Below are positions 46,101-55,321 of a stretch of DNA of 61,970 bases, piece after piece (within the stretch, counting starts at the first letter, position 1; every line of letters starts with the position of its first letter). Source of the DNA: Rhizaria sp. SCN 62-66 (lineage: Eukaryota > Rhizaria, unplaced); contig MEDY01000151.1 in NCBI GenBank assembly GCA_001724265.1, forward strand, positions 1-61,970. Direction: 5' to 3'. The translations under genes and the position numbers were made by a program. The notes below the pieces were generated by a model, which made no database searches, was not told where the DNA came from, and saw only the letters and a list, made by a program, of their open reading frames with translations.

Positions 46101-48408
46101 CGGCGGCGGCGGCGGGGCGCGGCGGGGCAGGGGCGGGGATGCGGCAGCGCCTAAAGTCGGCGATGCAGCGTGTGCCGTCATATCCGCCGTAGAGATACAG
46201 CGTATCACCCAGGGCGGCGAGACGGCAATACCCGCGGGGCTCGGGGCGGAACTTGCGCTCATCCCACTCACCAGAGCCGGCGGAACCCGCGGAGTTCTCG
46301 GCGGGGGAAGCGACTGAGCGGATGCCCTCGGCCGACGCCGACAGAGAGAGCGAGGACGACGGCAGCGCAGCACGCGTACCAGCGCCGGAACCCGTGGTGC
46401 CCGCGGAGGGCTTCACTGCGGAACGCATGGGTCCGCAGGGCAGCTCGTGCCACGTCATAGTGCTTAAGTCGAGCCGCCAGAAGTCGTCTGCGTGCGACGT
46501 GGTGTTGGTGTACCCGCCGAAGACGTAGAGCGACCCGCGGAGCACGGCTGCCGCCGCGCCGCAGCGGGACGGGGGCGCGGAGGCCAGGTCAGCCGCGGTC
46601 ACGCCGCCCGCACCCGGCTCGCTGTCAGAACCACCAGGGGCGGCGGCGGCGGCGGCAGCGGCGGCGGCGGCGGCGACGGCGGCGCAGGCCGAGTAGCCCT
46701 GTCCCGGCCGCTTGCTCTTGTCCTGCTCCCCCGATGGGGCCGGCGGGGCGAGCTTGGTGGAGACCGTGTGCCAGGTGTTCCACTTCGGGTCGTAGCAGTG
46801 GAGTCGCGGGTCAAACGCGCCGCCCGGCAGCGAGCCGAAGAGAGTGTAGAGCCGGCCACCGTGCGCAAATGCCGCGTGGTACGCAGTCGGGTGTGGCGCA
46901 GGAGCCAGGGCGCGCCAGCGTCGTGTGCGGAGGCTGAAGGCGTGCGCCTGGGCCAGGAACGTGCCTGAGCGGTCGCAACCGCCGACAATGTACATTTCGT
47001 CGTTGAGCAGTGTCGCCGAGTGGCCGTAGCGCGCCGCCGAGGGGCCGACGCATAGTGAGAAGTCGGGGGACGACTGCTGCGGCGTGGTGATGCATTCCCA
47101 CTGCAGCGTCGCCAGGTCCAACGCGAAGACCACGGGCGCGTCGAGGCGGGTGGAGCCGCCGAAGGCGTACATGCGGCCCTCGAACACCACCGAGGCGTGG
47201 AGGTACATGTTCGGCGGCTCCTGGCGACTGCCGCCGCCGCAGACAAGCTGGTGCCACCGACCCGCAGTCGCCGTGTCGCTCGGCGCACTGCTGGCGTCAT
47301 TGCTGTTGTTGTTGTTGTTGTTGTTGTTGCTGTTGTTGTTGTTGCTGCTTGCGCTGTTGCTGTTGGGGCTCGGGGTGAAGCGGTAGACGCGGTTTGAGCG
47401 GATCTTGTCGTCGGAGAATCCGCCAAACATATAGAGGCAGCCGGAGCCCGGGGCGCGCGCCACGACCCCACTGGTGCCGCCGTTGCCGCCGTTGAGCTTT
47501 GCGTCGGCAGCGGAGAGCGAGGTGTCTTCGTATGCTTCGAGACTAAAGTAGGTCAGAGGACCAGGGTTCAAGGCCTCATCAGCAGCCGCAGCGTTGTGGC
47601 CAGTAGCGTTGGCGCAGTTGCTGCTGTTGTTGACAGACTGGCGGCGGCGCGCGGAGAGCCCGGAGAGATCAATGGGTTCCCATTGATACATCCGCTCACC
47701 GTCAACCTCAGTGGCAGCGGCAGCGGCAGCGTTGGCGTCAGAGCCAGAGCCAGAGGCGGCGGTAGAGGCGGTGGCGGCGGCGTCAGGACGTTGGGGGACA
47801 GCATGCGCAGATGTAGTAGTTAACGACCTCGTGGGTTGCGCAGATGTCGCAGCATTGGCGTTTGAGGAGGGCCGGGCGCTGGGAGGGTGAGTGCTTGTCG
47901 CGGTCGCCGCGGCCGCGATTCGGGGCGCGACAACAGACTGCAGCGACAACGAAGAGGACGACGACGAAGACGACGAAGAGGAGGACGAGGACGAGGATGT
48001 TGCTGTTGTGGTAAGGCTTAAAGTTGCGGAGATCGGCGCCGCGACGGCGGTGGTGGAGGCGGCGAGAGAGGCGGGGGAATTGGAATACTGGTGAACATCG
48101 TTGGCGTCGGCGTGGCGCGCGTTGGTAACGGCAACGACGGCGGCCTCGTGCGGGTCACCCACGGCCGCGGCGCGCACAGGTGGCGGCGCAAGGCGAGACC
48201 GTTCAGAGCGCAAGGCGGCGGTGGCGGAGGCTGGGGCAGCAGAGGATGACGAAGAGGAGCCAGAGAGCGAGCGTGACGGCTCAGAGGGCTGGAGCAGCGC
48301 GGCCGGGGACGGCGCAATGTTGGACAGCGGCGCAAGCAGCGCGCGCGGCTGTGGGTGGACAACCGAGGCGAGGGACCCGCTGAGAAGCGGGGGTTGGCTG
48401 GAGGCCAT
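43159..48408 (-). CDS. Kelch-repeat, RING-finger protein, probable E3 ubiquitin ligase
   Basis: A single exon of 1749 residues runs from ATG to TAA. Residues 1 to about 290 are disordered (Ser, Ala and Thr runs). About 295-757 contain kelch blades: LYMFGGFSDDKIRSNRVYRF, MYAFGGSTRLDAPVVFALDL, MYIVGGCDRSGTFLAQAHAF, LYVFGGYTNTTSHADDFWRL and LYLYGGYDGTRCIADFRRC, with an Asn-rich insertion between two of them. A long Ala/Ser-rich linker follows. Near the C-terminus, LLDKLLEFGYERGHILQTLE and following sequence resemble a UBA-type helical bundle. The last 45 residues are a C3HC4 RING: CQIC, PCGH, MCQDC and CFIC. The kelch propeller probably selects substrate and the RING recruits an E2 enzyme; this is inferred from domains. 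A RING at the extreme C-terminus is typical of such ligases. Confidence 0.88.
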   Translation of the reverse strand: MASSQPPLLSGSLASVVHPQPRALLAPLSNIAPSPAALLQPSEPSRSLSGSSSSSSAAPASATAALRSERSRLAPPPVRAAAVGDPHEAAVVAVTNARHADANDVHQYSNSPASLAASTTAVAAPISATLSLTTTATSSSSSSSSSSSSSSSSLSLQSVVAPRIAAAATATSTHPPSARPSSNANAATSAQPTRSLTTTSAHAVPQRPDAAATASTAASGSGSDANAAAAAATEVDGERMYQWEPIDLSGLSARRRQSVNNSSNCANATGHNAAAADEALNPGPLTYFSLEAYEDTSLSAADAKLNGGNGGTSGVVARAPGSGCLYMFGGFSDDKIRSNRVYRFTPSPNSNSASSNNNNSNNNNNNNNSNDASSAPSDTATAGRWHQLVCGGGSRQEPPNMYLHASVVFEGRMYAFGGSTRLDAPVVFALDLATLQWECITTPQQSSPDFSLCVGPSAARYGHSATLLNDEMYIVGGCDRSGTFLAQAHAFSLRTRRWRALAPAPHPTAYHAAFAHGGRLYTLFGSLPGGAFDPRLHCYDPKWNTWHTVSTKLAPPAPSGEQDKSKRPGQGYSACAAVAAAAAAAAAAAAPGGSDSEPGAGGVTAADLASAPPSRCGAAAAVLRGSLYVFGGYTNTTSHADDFWRLDLSTMTWHELPCGPMRSAVKPSAGTTGSGAGTRAALPSSSLSLSASAEGIRSVASPAENSAGSAGSGEWDERKFRPEPRGYCRLAALGDTLYLYGGYDGTRCIADFRRCRIPAPAPPRPAAAAAVVPAIKGLFAPGAACGYAGAVAALRAQQRKSLQCVTVAAIDTLRDLVFAADKRSAGAVAGVSVASVTTMTEGDPENDTAAEAKSEAGDGLGGKRAAEEEEEGAAPAPAPAVELSTNNSTTAAAAPPPVAAPAPVAAASSGWGAFARFRALVNSHCHQKQAAAATSAAAATVPASAPETEAAGSGETDVLETSDDAVSSSADSAKSAIESLSPCSLRTSASRASRVLAEVSAVAAALFSRRSAPAPQAQDESNSNNSKSKSASAAAAPAVTALPPSVASRDHSADSIASAASALSTSSSRSTQSNASAASTLSGISISVPAPGGAASSSSSSSSINSNSTNNTSSDAALAAAEAEAMNSCPGGRGALSPCATRLWAETLAESLFTASTAAAAPSPAAHAYARRMAAARAAADAADAAAGESHSESSNSNNNNEATRKASDDGEGGQEGRRGRGTPADGEGVNDTQANAAVKTADATNVYGETTLRRPLALAALAADSALPGGLIATYDDADDDDSAEGAAGESALPGAALLQVLPPTVPTVIVVALLREMAHAMQRCQARDVAAIIPLLAQDAAAVAAEAAAAAADAAAAAAAAPDAQQQLLLQQQQTAAFADTNSTALPGSSSGSGSGSDETSNPHRCLCREHGCDTLDAPRARLLASTASPSSPGSSSGSGSASTTSAPRGCPLTASSSKDEIASYRARARSCWLAMHMPPCSHCDGRGYDDSEQALAAATEAAAQGGDACARAALAKVGAPASASASSASSSSASSSSSSAAAAGSGGGSVSVKNHVCSGSVCGGRSASSTATGSTGTQGTHGTRGACANGNKSCSGNSNGNDNNSDMTEVYPFDTSLLDKLLEFGYERGHILQTLERLYNAGRARSCSDISRVMDMLLKNEYDPHVRVQPLRVERKEPSWQSRLKAAVDDATQAKERLMCQICYENDIKVVIVPCGHVMCQDCGSACKQCFICAQPVKEMQVISSV

Positions 48409-49323
48409 GGAGCCCGGGGGGGTAAGGCGGAACCGGCTTGCTGGGTTGGCGGGAAAAAAGAAGTTAACACAAGCAACGGGACGGTCTGCAGAGAAAACAT
48501 GAACAACGTGGGAGATGACGATGGGTGAGTGCGATGAAGGCGTGAACGAGGCGTCGGATGCGGAGCAATCACGGATGTTAGACGTCGTTTAAGGGCAGGC
48601 GTCAACCCGTTGCTGCCAGGTCGATTAGAAAGCCCAGTCGCGCGTCAACAGTGACATGAAATATCAAAACGGAAAGAACGAAAAAACATCTGCTTGCACT
48701 CCGAAGATTTGTGTCATCGCCAGGGCTCCTTCGAACACATTCTCACTTTGAAGCACGGTGAAGAAGGGACCAAGCCCGCAGGACCACAAACGAAACTTGG
48801 TCACCTTTCGCGCGCAAGCAAATCAAAACTGAGCTCATGTGGAAGAAGTCACGACACTTTTAGCATGTTTCTTCCCTTTTCAGTATTGCATTACCATAGA
48901 CCACAATGTTTGTACGCAATCCGATGACTTCTCAAGGTGGCATTTCTTCTCGAACTGATCGACCACAAACGCTTTTTGCGTCATGCCGAGTCGCGTGACA
49001 CATTCACGGAGTCTGTGGCCATGCATTCCTTCTGCACAACAGGGGGATGTTTTTGCGATTCATTAGATTTATTGATTTGCCGTATGCATTTTGTTAACGC
49101 TGTTTTGTTTTGGCAGAATGTTTCTTCAAAGTTTAAGTGCGCGGCTGAAAACTGAATTCGTGGTCAGATTGGCTTTTTGCGTCCTAAGGATTCTCAATAA
49201 AGTGTATTTTGCTCCAGAGTTCATAATCAAGCTCTATTTCTATTAATTCCATCGCTAGGTATCACACTGGCCGCGCCAGCAGCGCGTCTCTGCCTTAAGT
49301 CTCACTTTACTCACTTACTCCCT
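48409..49323. other. Intergenic
   Basis: About 0.9 kb between two minus-strand genes; it should hold the kelch-RING promoter and the SBDS 3' UTR. Short frames such as 48937-49155 lack any support. Confidence 0.5.
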
Positions 49324-51833
49324 TCACTCATCATCGTCATCATCGTCATCATCCGACTCGAACGCGAACGAGCCGCCCGCGGCAGGCGCCGGCGGCCCCG
49401 GGCGCGTCCCCGCGGGCGGGCCCGGACGTGCCGCAGCCGCCGAAGGCCCCGGCCGCGCGCCAGCAGCGGGAGCAGCAGCAGCAGCAGCAACATGAGGGCG
49501 GCCAACGACAATCGGCGCGACACGTGATTGCTGCTGCACAGGAGCCGCAGCCAGAGGAGCCGCAGCAGCAGCGGCGACGGGCGCCGCGCCGTTGGTGTAG
49601 ATGAACGTGGCCTTGGCGACCGCGGCCGCAGCGGCTTCCTCGTCGTCCTCTCGGATCACGCGCGCCTTCCCAGCGCCGGCGCCGCGACTGCCGGCGACTA
49701 TGCGCGCCAGCGCCGCGTCTTCGACAGCCGAGGTCCCAGTCGCAGCGCGCGCGCGGGCAGCGGCAGCGGCCGCCGCAGCGGAGGCAGTGGCAGGAGCTGC
49801 GGTGACGCTGGACATGTCGTCATCATCGTCGTCGTCGCTGTCGCCGACCTTGAAGCTCCCCTTGCCAGATTTTCCGGCTTGACTGCCCGCCTTGGCTTCC
49901 GCCTTGGCCTTGGCCTTCGCGGCGGCCGCGCTGGCGGCGGGGCGGGTGTACGCGTCGTCGTCGTCGTCGCTGTCGGCGGCGTTGCGGCGATTCCGGCGGC
50001 GTCCCGCAACCTCGGGCACTGCTGTTGCAGCGGCGGCAGCGCTCTTTGACTTCGAGTGCATCGCCGCCGCAGCAGCAACGTTGTCTTCGTCGCTGTCGTC
50101 GCCGCGTTTGCTGTTGCCCTTTTTGCCGCCCTTCTTGCCGCCCTTCTTGGTGTTCGCCGCATTGCCACCGCTGTTGTTGTTGTTCTTGATCGCAGCGGAG
50201 ATGTCATCGTCGATGCGCAGAGACAGCAGCGAGTCCAACAGCGCACGCTCACGCGCCCCGTCGTCATCGTCATCGTCGTCGCCCAGCCGACCCTTGCCCT
50301 TCCCCTTGCCCTTGCCCTTCCCTTTACCGCCCGCGCGCGCCGTGGCCGCAGCCAGGATCGCGCTGTCATGGGTCGAGTCGAGCCCGACGTCAATCCTCGC
50401 AGATGCAGCTGCAACAGAGGCTGCGGCAGCAGCGGTCGTGGCGGTGCGGAGAGGCATGTCGTACTCGTCGTCGTCCTCATTCTCATCGTCGTCGCCGTCG
50501 TTATGAGTGATAACGGGCTTCTTACCGGCCTTGGCAGACTTGCCGCCCTTCTTCTTGGCCGCGGCCATAGCAGCGGCAGCGGCGGCGGCAGCAGAGGTTT
50601 CGCCATCATCGTCGTCATCGTCGGTGTCTTCGAAAGCGAAACGGTTCTTGTTGCTGTTGGTGCGCGCAAATGACGTCATCTCTTCTTCCTCGTCTTCCTC
50701 TTCCTCCTCTTGCTCCTCCTCCTCCTCCTCCTCCTCCTCGTCATCATCATCGTCGTCGTCATCATCGCTTTTAGACGACTTGGCACCCTTAGCTGCCTTG
50801 CCCTTACCCTTCGCGCCCGCGGCCAGCTGCGCCTGCGCCTGTGCCTTGGCCCTCGCGCTGGCGCCTGCGCTCGCGCCGCTGACCGCCGCGGCGACACCGG
50901 CGTCGTCGCCGTCAATACGCGCATCCACGATCTCCACGCTGACGTCGGCCGCCGCAACGCCCGCAGCCTGCTGCGCCTCGGTCAGCGCGGCCGCCAGCGC
51001 GCGGTACCGCTCCGGCTCCAGCACCAGCACGCTCTCCCAGAGCCCGGCGCCGCGGTGCGCGGACTCGACCGCCAGCGCCAGCGGCAGCGCGGCGGCCGCG
51101 AGGGCGTCGCCGGCGCGGGCGGGCGCGGTCACGCGGACGCGCATTGGCGCGCGTTGGATGGGGATCAGCGTCTTGAGCTGCGGAATGAGCTCCAGCGCAA
51201 GCTGCTTGGCCGTGCGGCGCTCGGGCAGCGAGACGTGGAGCTGTTCCAGGGCCTTTGCGACGAGACGAGGCGGGAGAGGAAGACGGGTCTCGGAGTTGAT
51301 GCACATCGAGACGATGAGGCTGACGACCTCGCGCTCGCGCTTTTCGCGGTCGTGCGCGCGCTCGCGGTCGGACACCTGCATCTTGCCCTTGTCGAGGATG
51401 AGGCGGCACACTTCGGCCGTGTCGCGGGTGCCGAAAGCCTCTTGCAGGTCCTTGCCAGAGGCGACTTGGCCCTTGGAGACGTTGCGGTACACAGTGTCGG
51501 ACTGAAGCACGTTGGACATGTCCTTCTCACTGCGCAAGTAACAAAAAGCGATGGGGTTTTATGTAAGATACGAGATAAAGCGAAAGAGCGTGAGTTTGCG
51601 GGTAAGATGGATGTGCAGGGGTAGAGACTACAAGATGGTCAGAAGCCGAGGGTGACGACAGCAGAGAGAAGGATACAGGATGAGCTAGGGGCGACGTACA
51701 CTTTACGGCGCCAGTCAAGGACCTTGTTGGGAAAACAGGCAATCTCGAAACGTTGGCCACCAACGTCGTAGCGCACAAACACAATGTTTGTGAGGCGCAC
51801 TTGACCAATGGGCTGCTTGACGCCACTACTCAT
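49324..51833 (-). CDS. SBDS: SBDS ribosome maturation factor with long acidic C-terminal extension
   Basis: Exons are 51833-51700 and 51529-49324, giving 779 residues and a TGA stop. The 170-nt intron has a GTACGT donor and a GCGCAG acceptor. The junction restores LDWRRKVEKDMSNVLQ, matching the SBDS family. SBDS works with the GTPase EFL1 to release eIF6 from new 60S subunits. The N-terminal FYSH domain (QVRLTNIVFVRYDVGGQRFE, VYRNVSKGQVASGKDLQEAF), the central helical domain and the third domain (PMRVRVTAPARAGDALAAAA onward) are all present to about residue 264, the length of ordinary SBDS. Beyond that lie about 515 extra residues of Asp/Glu runs, GKGKGKGKGKGKG, poly-Ala and Ala/Pro stretches. 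It is the same frame with no stop, ending DDDDDDDE. The tail is not part of known SBDS function. Confidence 0.93.
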
Positions 51834-53272
51834 CGGGGAAGTGCTGTTGAGGCAGGCAGACAGAGCGAAGAGAAGGGGTTGAATGGAAGTGTGCAGAATA
51901 AATAGATGAGAAATATGTAAATGCCAACTACACACAGTAAAGAAGGCGACTAAAAGAACGTTGAGATGGAGAGCCAGGAAAAATGCGAGAGCGGAAGCGG
52001 CCCGAAGAGACTCGAGCCGGACAGCGTGTTTGCAGTGCTGGTTCATTGGTCAGATGTCCGTCTAATAAGATACAACTTTAATAAAATAGAGAACACAGAT
52101 ATTGAACTTGTTTCTGTAAATAACATAGCAATCTGTGGTCGGCAAGCCATTTACGCGCTGTATTTTATGTCTCCACCACAAGTTGCTTTTGCGGCAACTC
52201 GCCCATTTTTCGGTCCAAACGGCTCACGACTTGACAAGAAATCCCTGATATCGGAGTCTATTCTATCAAAAAGGGGATTAGTAGCAAACACGTCAATTTG
52301 CCAATGTTAATAGGCTACTTCCACCTGTCTTGCCGACATCAGCTCACGAATCGCGCGCCGTCTGTCACTCTTAGGGCTCTTTCAGTGCTTGAGTGAAGCC
52401 ATGAACGCTCACAAGGGGTCGATCTGTGCACGATATGATCTTAATAAGAACATCAGATTACCATATGATATCCATCACAAAGTATTGCTCTCATCGAGGC
52501 ACATCTTTCATGTGATCGAGGGCTCTCAGGCGAAACAAGCATGGTCCCAGCACCTCAGCAACTACCTTAGATCCGCCATTCAGCGTTCTATATTCATAGT
52601 TTGGAAAAATCCGGCGCATTAGTAGAAATAAACAGCACTATTCATCGCGCCTCAGATATACGTCAACTCTTACGTTGCATTTAGAGACCAAACTACGCGT
52701 AGATGTGGTGTGTCGGACAGAATAAAATGCTTACATTTGCAGTTGCTGTTTCTTTTCTGGAGGCATGGGTTTGGAAAGAAGAAACTAAAAACCTGCAAAT
52801 ATACTTCGCACGTGCGAAATCTCACGCCGTTCCCAACCATTTTTTTCCTGAGGATCTCGCACACTTTCTGTAAAGATGAATATACGCGAATGATACTTCT
52901 CAATAGGGATAAAACACAAACACGATGATGATTCAGGTTGTTTTGTGTTTAGGATTTTTATTGTACATGAAGCGGTGGTGATATAGAAGGCTATAACACC
53001 ATTTAGGTGAATCGCGTCCGTGGCAGAGCTTCGAGGCGAGCATGCCTGCTCGGAGCAGAATTTGAAGAACACCCGACCAACGTTACGGTTAAGCAAGAGT
53101 TCTTTAATTCTAGATTTTTTACTTAACAAACTGTTCTTTTCATGAAGAGTTTTTCTTACAATGTCAAGTGTACCGTGAAATCTATACCGAAACTCACCAT
53201 GCCCCCTTCCAAACAATCTTGACCGTTTCCTGACTCCGTTTTTTGTGATCTCGCAGACAAGTTCTCGCTCCC
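51834..53272. other. Intergenic, divergent promoter region
   Basis: A 1.4-kb AT-rich spacer between SBDS (minus) and flavohemoglobin (plus). A TCTCGCAG sequence at about 53249-53256 could be the acceptor of an intron in the flavohemoglobin 5' UTR. No coding sequence supported. Confidence 0.5.
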
Positions 53273-54556
53273 ATGCTCCCCGCCCAGATCAAGATCATTA
53301 AGGACACCATCCCCATCCTCGAGAAGGGTGGTGAGGGCCTTGTGAAGCATTTCTACGGCCTTCTCATGAAGCACGACAACGTTCGCCCCCTGTTCAACCA
53401 GACCCACCAGCGCTCCGGCGCCCAGCCCCGCGCTCTGGCCAACTCGATCCTGTGCTATGCGCGCAACATCGACACCCTGGAGAACCTCGGCCCCCTTGCT
53501 GCGCAGATTGTCAACAAGCACGTCGCCTTCCAGATCATGCCCGACCACTACCCGATCGTCGGCACCTGCCTCCTCCGCTCCATCCGCGAGGTCCTTGGCG
53601 AGGCCACCGCCACCGACGAGGTCCTCCAGGCCTGGGGCGCGGCGTACCTCCAGCTCGCCGACATCCTCATCGCCGCTGAGGCTGACGCCTATGCCGCCAT
53701 CGCCGCCGCCCCCGGTGGCTGGTCCGGCCGCCGCCGCTTCCGTGTCGCGAGCAAGACCGCCGCCAACGCCGCTGGTGATGTCGTCACCTTCGAGCTCGCG
53801 CCCGTCGACGGCGGTCCCGTCCTCCGCGCCAAGCCTGGCCAGTACCTCACCATCGTTGCCGACTCCGTCCCCGGCCAGCCCGACTCTGTCCGCCGCAACT
53901 ACTCTCTCTCTCGCTCTGCCGACGGCTCCAGCTACTGCATCACCGTCAAGCGTCTTAACGGCGGCGCTCTCTCCGGCTGGCTCCACGACTCCGTGGCCGT
54001 CGGAGATGAGCTCGACATCTTCCCCCCCGCCGGCGAGTTCGTCCTCGAGACCCCCGCCGCGGCGTCCAGCGGCTGCCCCTTCACCGGCGCCGGCGCCACC
54101 TCAGGCTCCCCCCGCGGCCTGCTCCTTGTCTCGGCCGGCGTCGGCATCACCCCCACGATGGCGATGCTCGAGGCCGCCACCGCGCCCTCGGCGCCGGCCC
54201 GCCAGACGTGCTTCATGCACTACACTCAGGACGCGCGCACCCACGCCTTCGCCGACCGCGTCGCCGCCATCGCCAACGAGGCCGCCGGCGCGTCCCGCAA
54301 CGGTAGCAACGTCTCGCTCTTCACTGCCTACACCGCGCCCGACGCGACGTCCACCGCGGGCGCCACCGCGACGGGCCGCATCAACGCCGAGCACATCGCC
54401 GCCGCCATCGCTGCCGCCGGCGGCGCCGACAACGTCGACGTCTACGTGCTCGGCCCCACTGGCTTCATGAAGACTGCGCGCGAGCTGCTCTTCGCCGCGG
54501 GTGTCCCCCAGGCCAACGTTAAGCACGAGTTCTTCGGCCCCAGCGAGGCGATCTAA
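53273..54556 (+). CDS. Flavohemoglobin, nitric oxide dioxygenase
   Basis: A single exon of 427 residues ends in TAA. It converts nitric oxide and O2 to nitrate using NAD(P)H. The globin domain (1 to about 140) has B10 Tyr28 in KHFYGLL, E7 Gln51 in RSGAQ and the proximal His83 in NKHVAF, matching Y29/Q53/H85 of the E. coli enzyme within two positions. The FAD-binding domain shows RRNYSLSRS. The NAD-binding domain shows LLVSAGVGITPTMAMLE and the C-terminal VYVLGPTGFMKTA...HEFFGP. The length is normal for the family and the start MLPAQIKIIKDTIP aligns with family starts. Codon use is strongly C-ending, suggesting high expression. The patchy family distribution in eukaryotes suggests past transfer from bacteria, but base composition now matches the host. 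Confidence 0.96.
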   Translation: MLPAQIKIIKDTIPILEKGGEGLVKHFYGLLMKHDNVRPLFNQTHQRSGAQPRALANSILCYARNIDTLENLGPLAAQIVNKHVAFQIMPDHYPIVGTCLLRSIREVLGEATATDEVLQAWGAAYLQLADILIAAEADAYAAIAAAPGGWSGRRRFRVASKTAANAAGDVVTFELAPVDGGPVLRAKPGQYLTIVADSVPGQPDSVRRNYSLSRSADGSSYCITVKRLNGGALSGWLHDSVAVGDELDIFPPAGEFVLETPAAASSGCPFTGAGATSGSPRGLLLVSAGVGITPTMAMLEAATAPSAPARQTCFMHYTQDARTHAFADRVAAIANEAAGASRNGSNVSLFTAYTAPDATSTAGATATGRINAEHIAAAIAAAGGADNVDVYVLGPTGFMKTARELLFAAGVPQANVKHEFFGPSEAI

Positions 54557-55321
54557 GTGCGCTCTCTTTAAGCGCTCGAAGTGAGCTTTAAGCGTGCTCT
54601 AATTTAAGTGCGCTCTAGGCGCGCGCTCTTTCTAAGCGTGCGAGCGAACGAACAGTGACTTATCATCATATTTGTCGAAAATGATGTCGGCTCGGTGTTA
54701 TTGTTGACGCTGTTTGTTGTCGACGTTGCCGTTTTGTTGTTTGTTGAACCTTGAAACCTGCCGATGCCGCCCCTGTTCGTGCGTTGCCGCGCTTCCGTCA
54801 CTTCTACCTGCACGCACCCCTGTCGCTGCCTGGTGCTTTCGCCGTACCGCTTTGTGCGGTGAGCCGACAGTGATTTTTCTTTGCCGCAAGAATTGGTGAT
54901 GGTGATACTATATATTTGGAACCTCATGACAATCCCCAACCGGACCCCCCTCTGTGGGTGATTCCCCACCCTCCTCTGTGTGAAGTAACTTCCGAGAGTG
55001 AGGGCCTAAGATCCACTTCAATCTTGTCTGTTATATCCCTATTTGCACAAATACCAGCGAGAATACATATTTCATTCTGTAAACAACGTTAGTTAAAACT
55101 TGAACTTAATGAGTCAACAACATATTGTTTGATTTAAAGCTTTATTCACAGCACGTATCAATCAAATGCACTACACTCTCCAATTTCGCCGCTGTCGACG
55201 CATCTCACGCCCCTCCGCGTCGTGACGATCTGGCTCCGAGCTGTGTGCCACATTGCCTCGTTGAAATCGTCTGAATACTTTTGTGTAATATTTCCTTGCT
55301 TTACTCTGTTGATTCATATTT
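54557..55321. other. Intergenic
   Basis: A 0.77-kb spacer. The first about 90 bp after the flavohemoglobin stop carries short repeats (TAAGTGCGCTCT twice, and TAAGCG variants). An in-frame TGA at 55310-55312 lies just ahead of the next gene's ATG. No gene seen. Confidence 0.55.
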
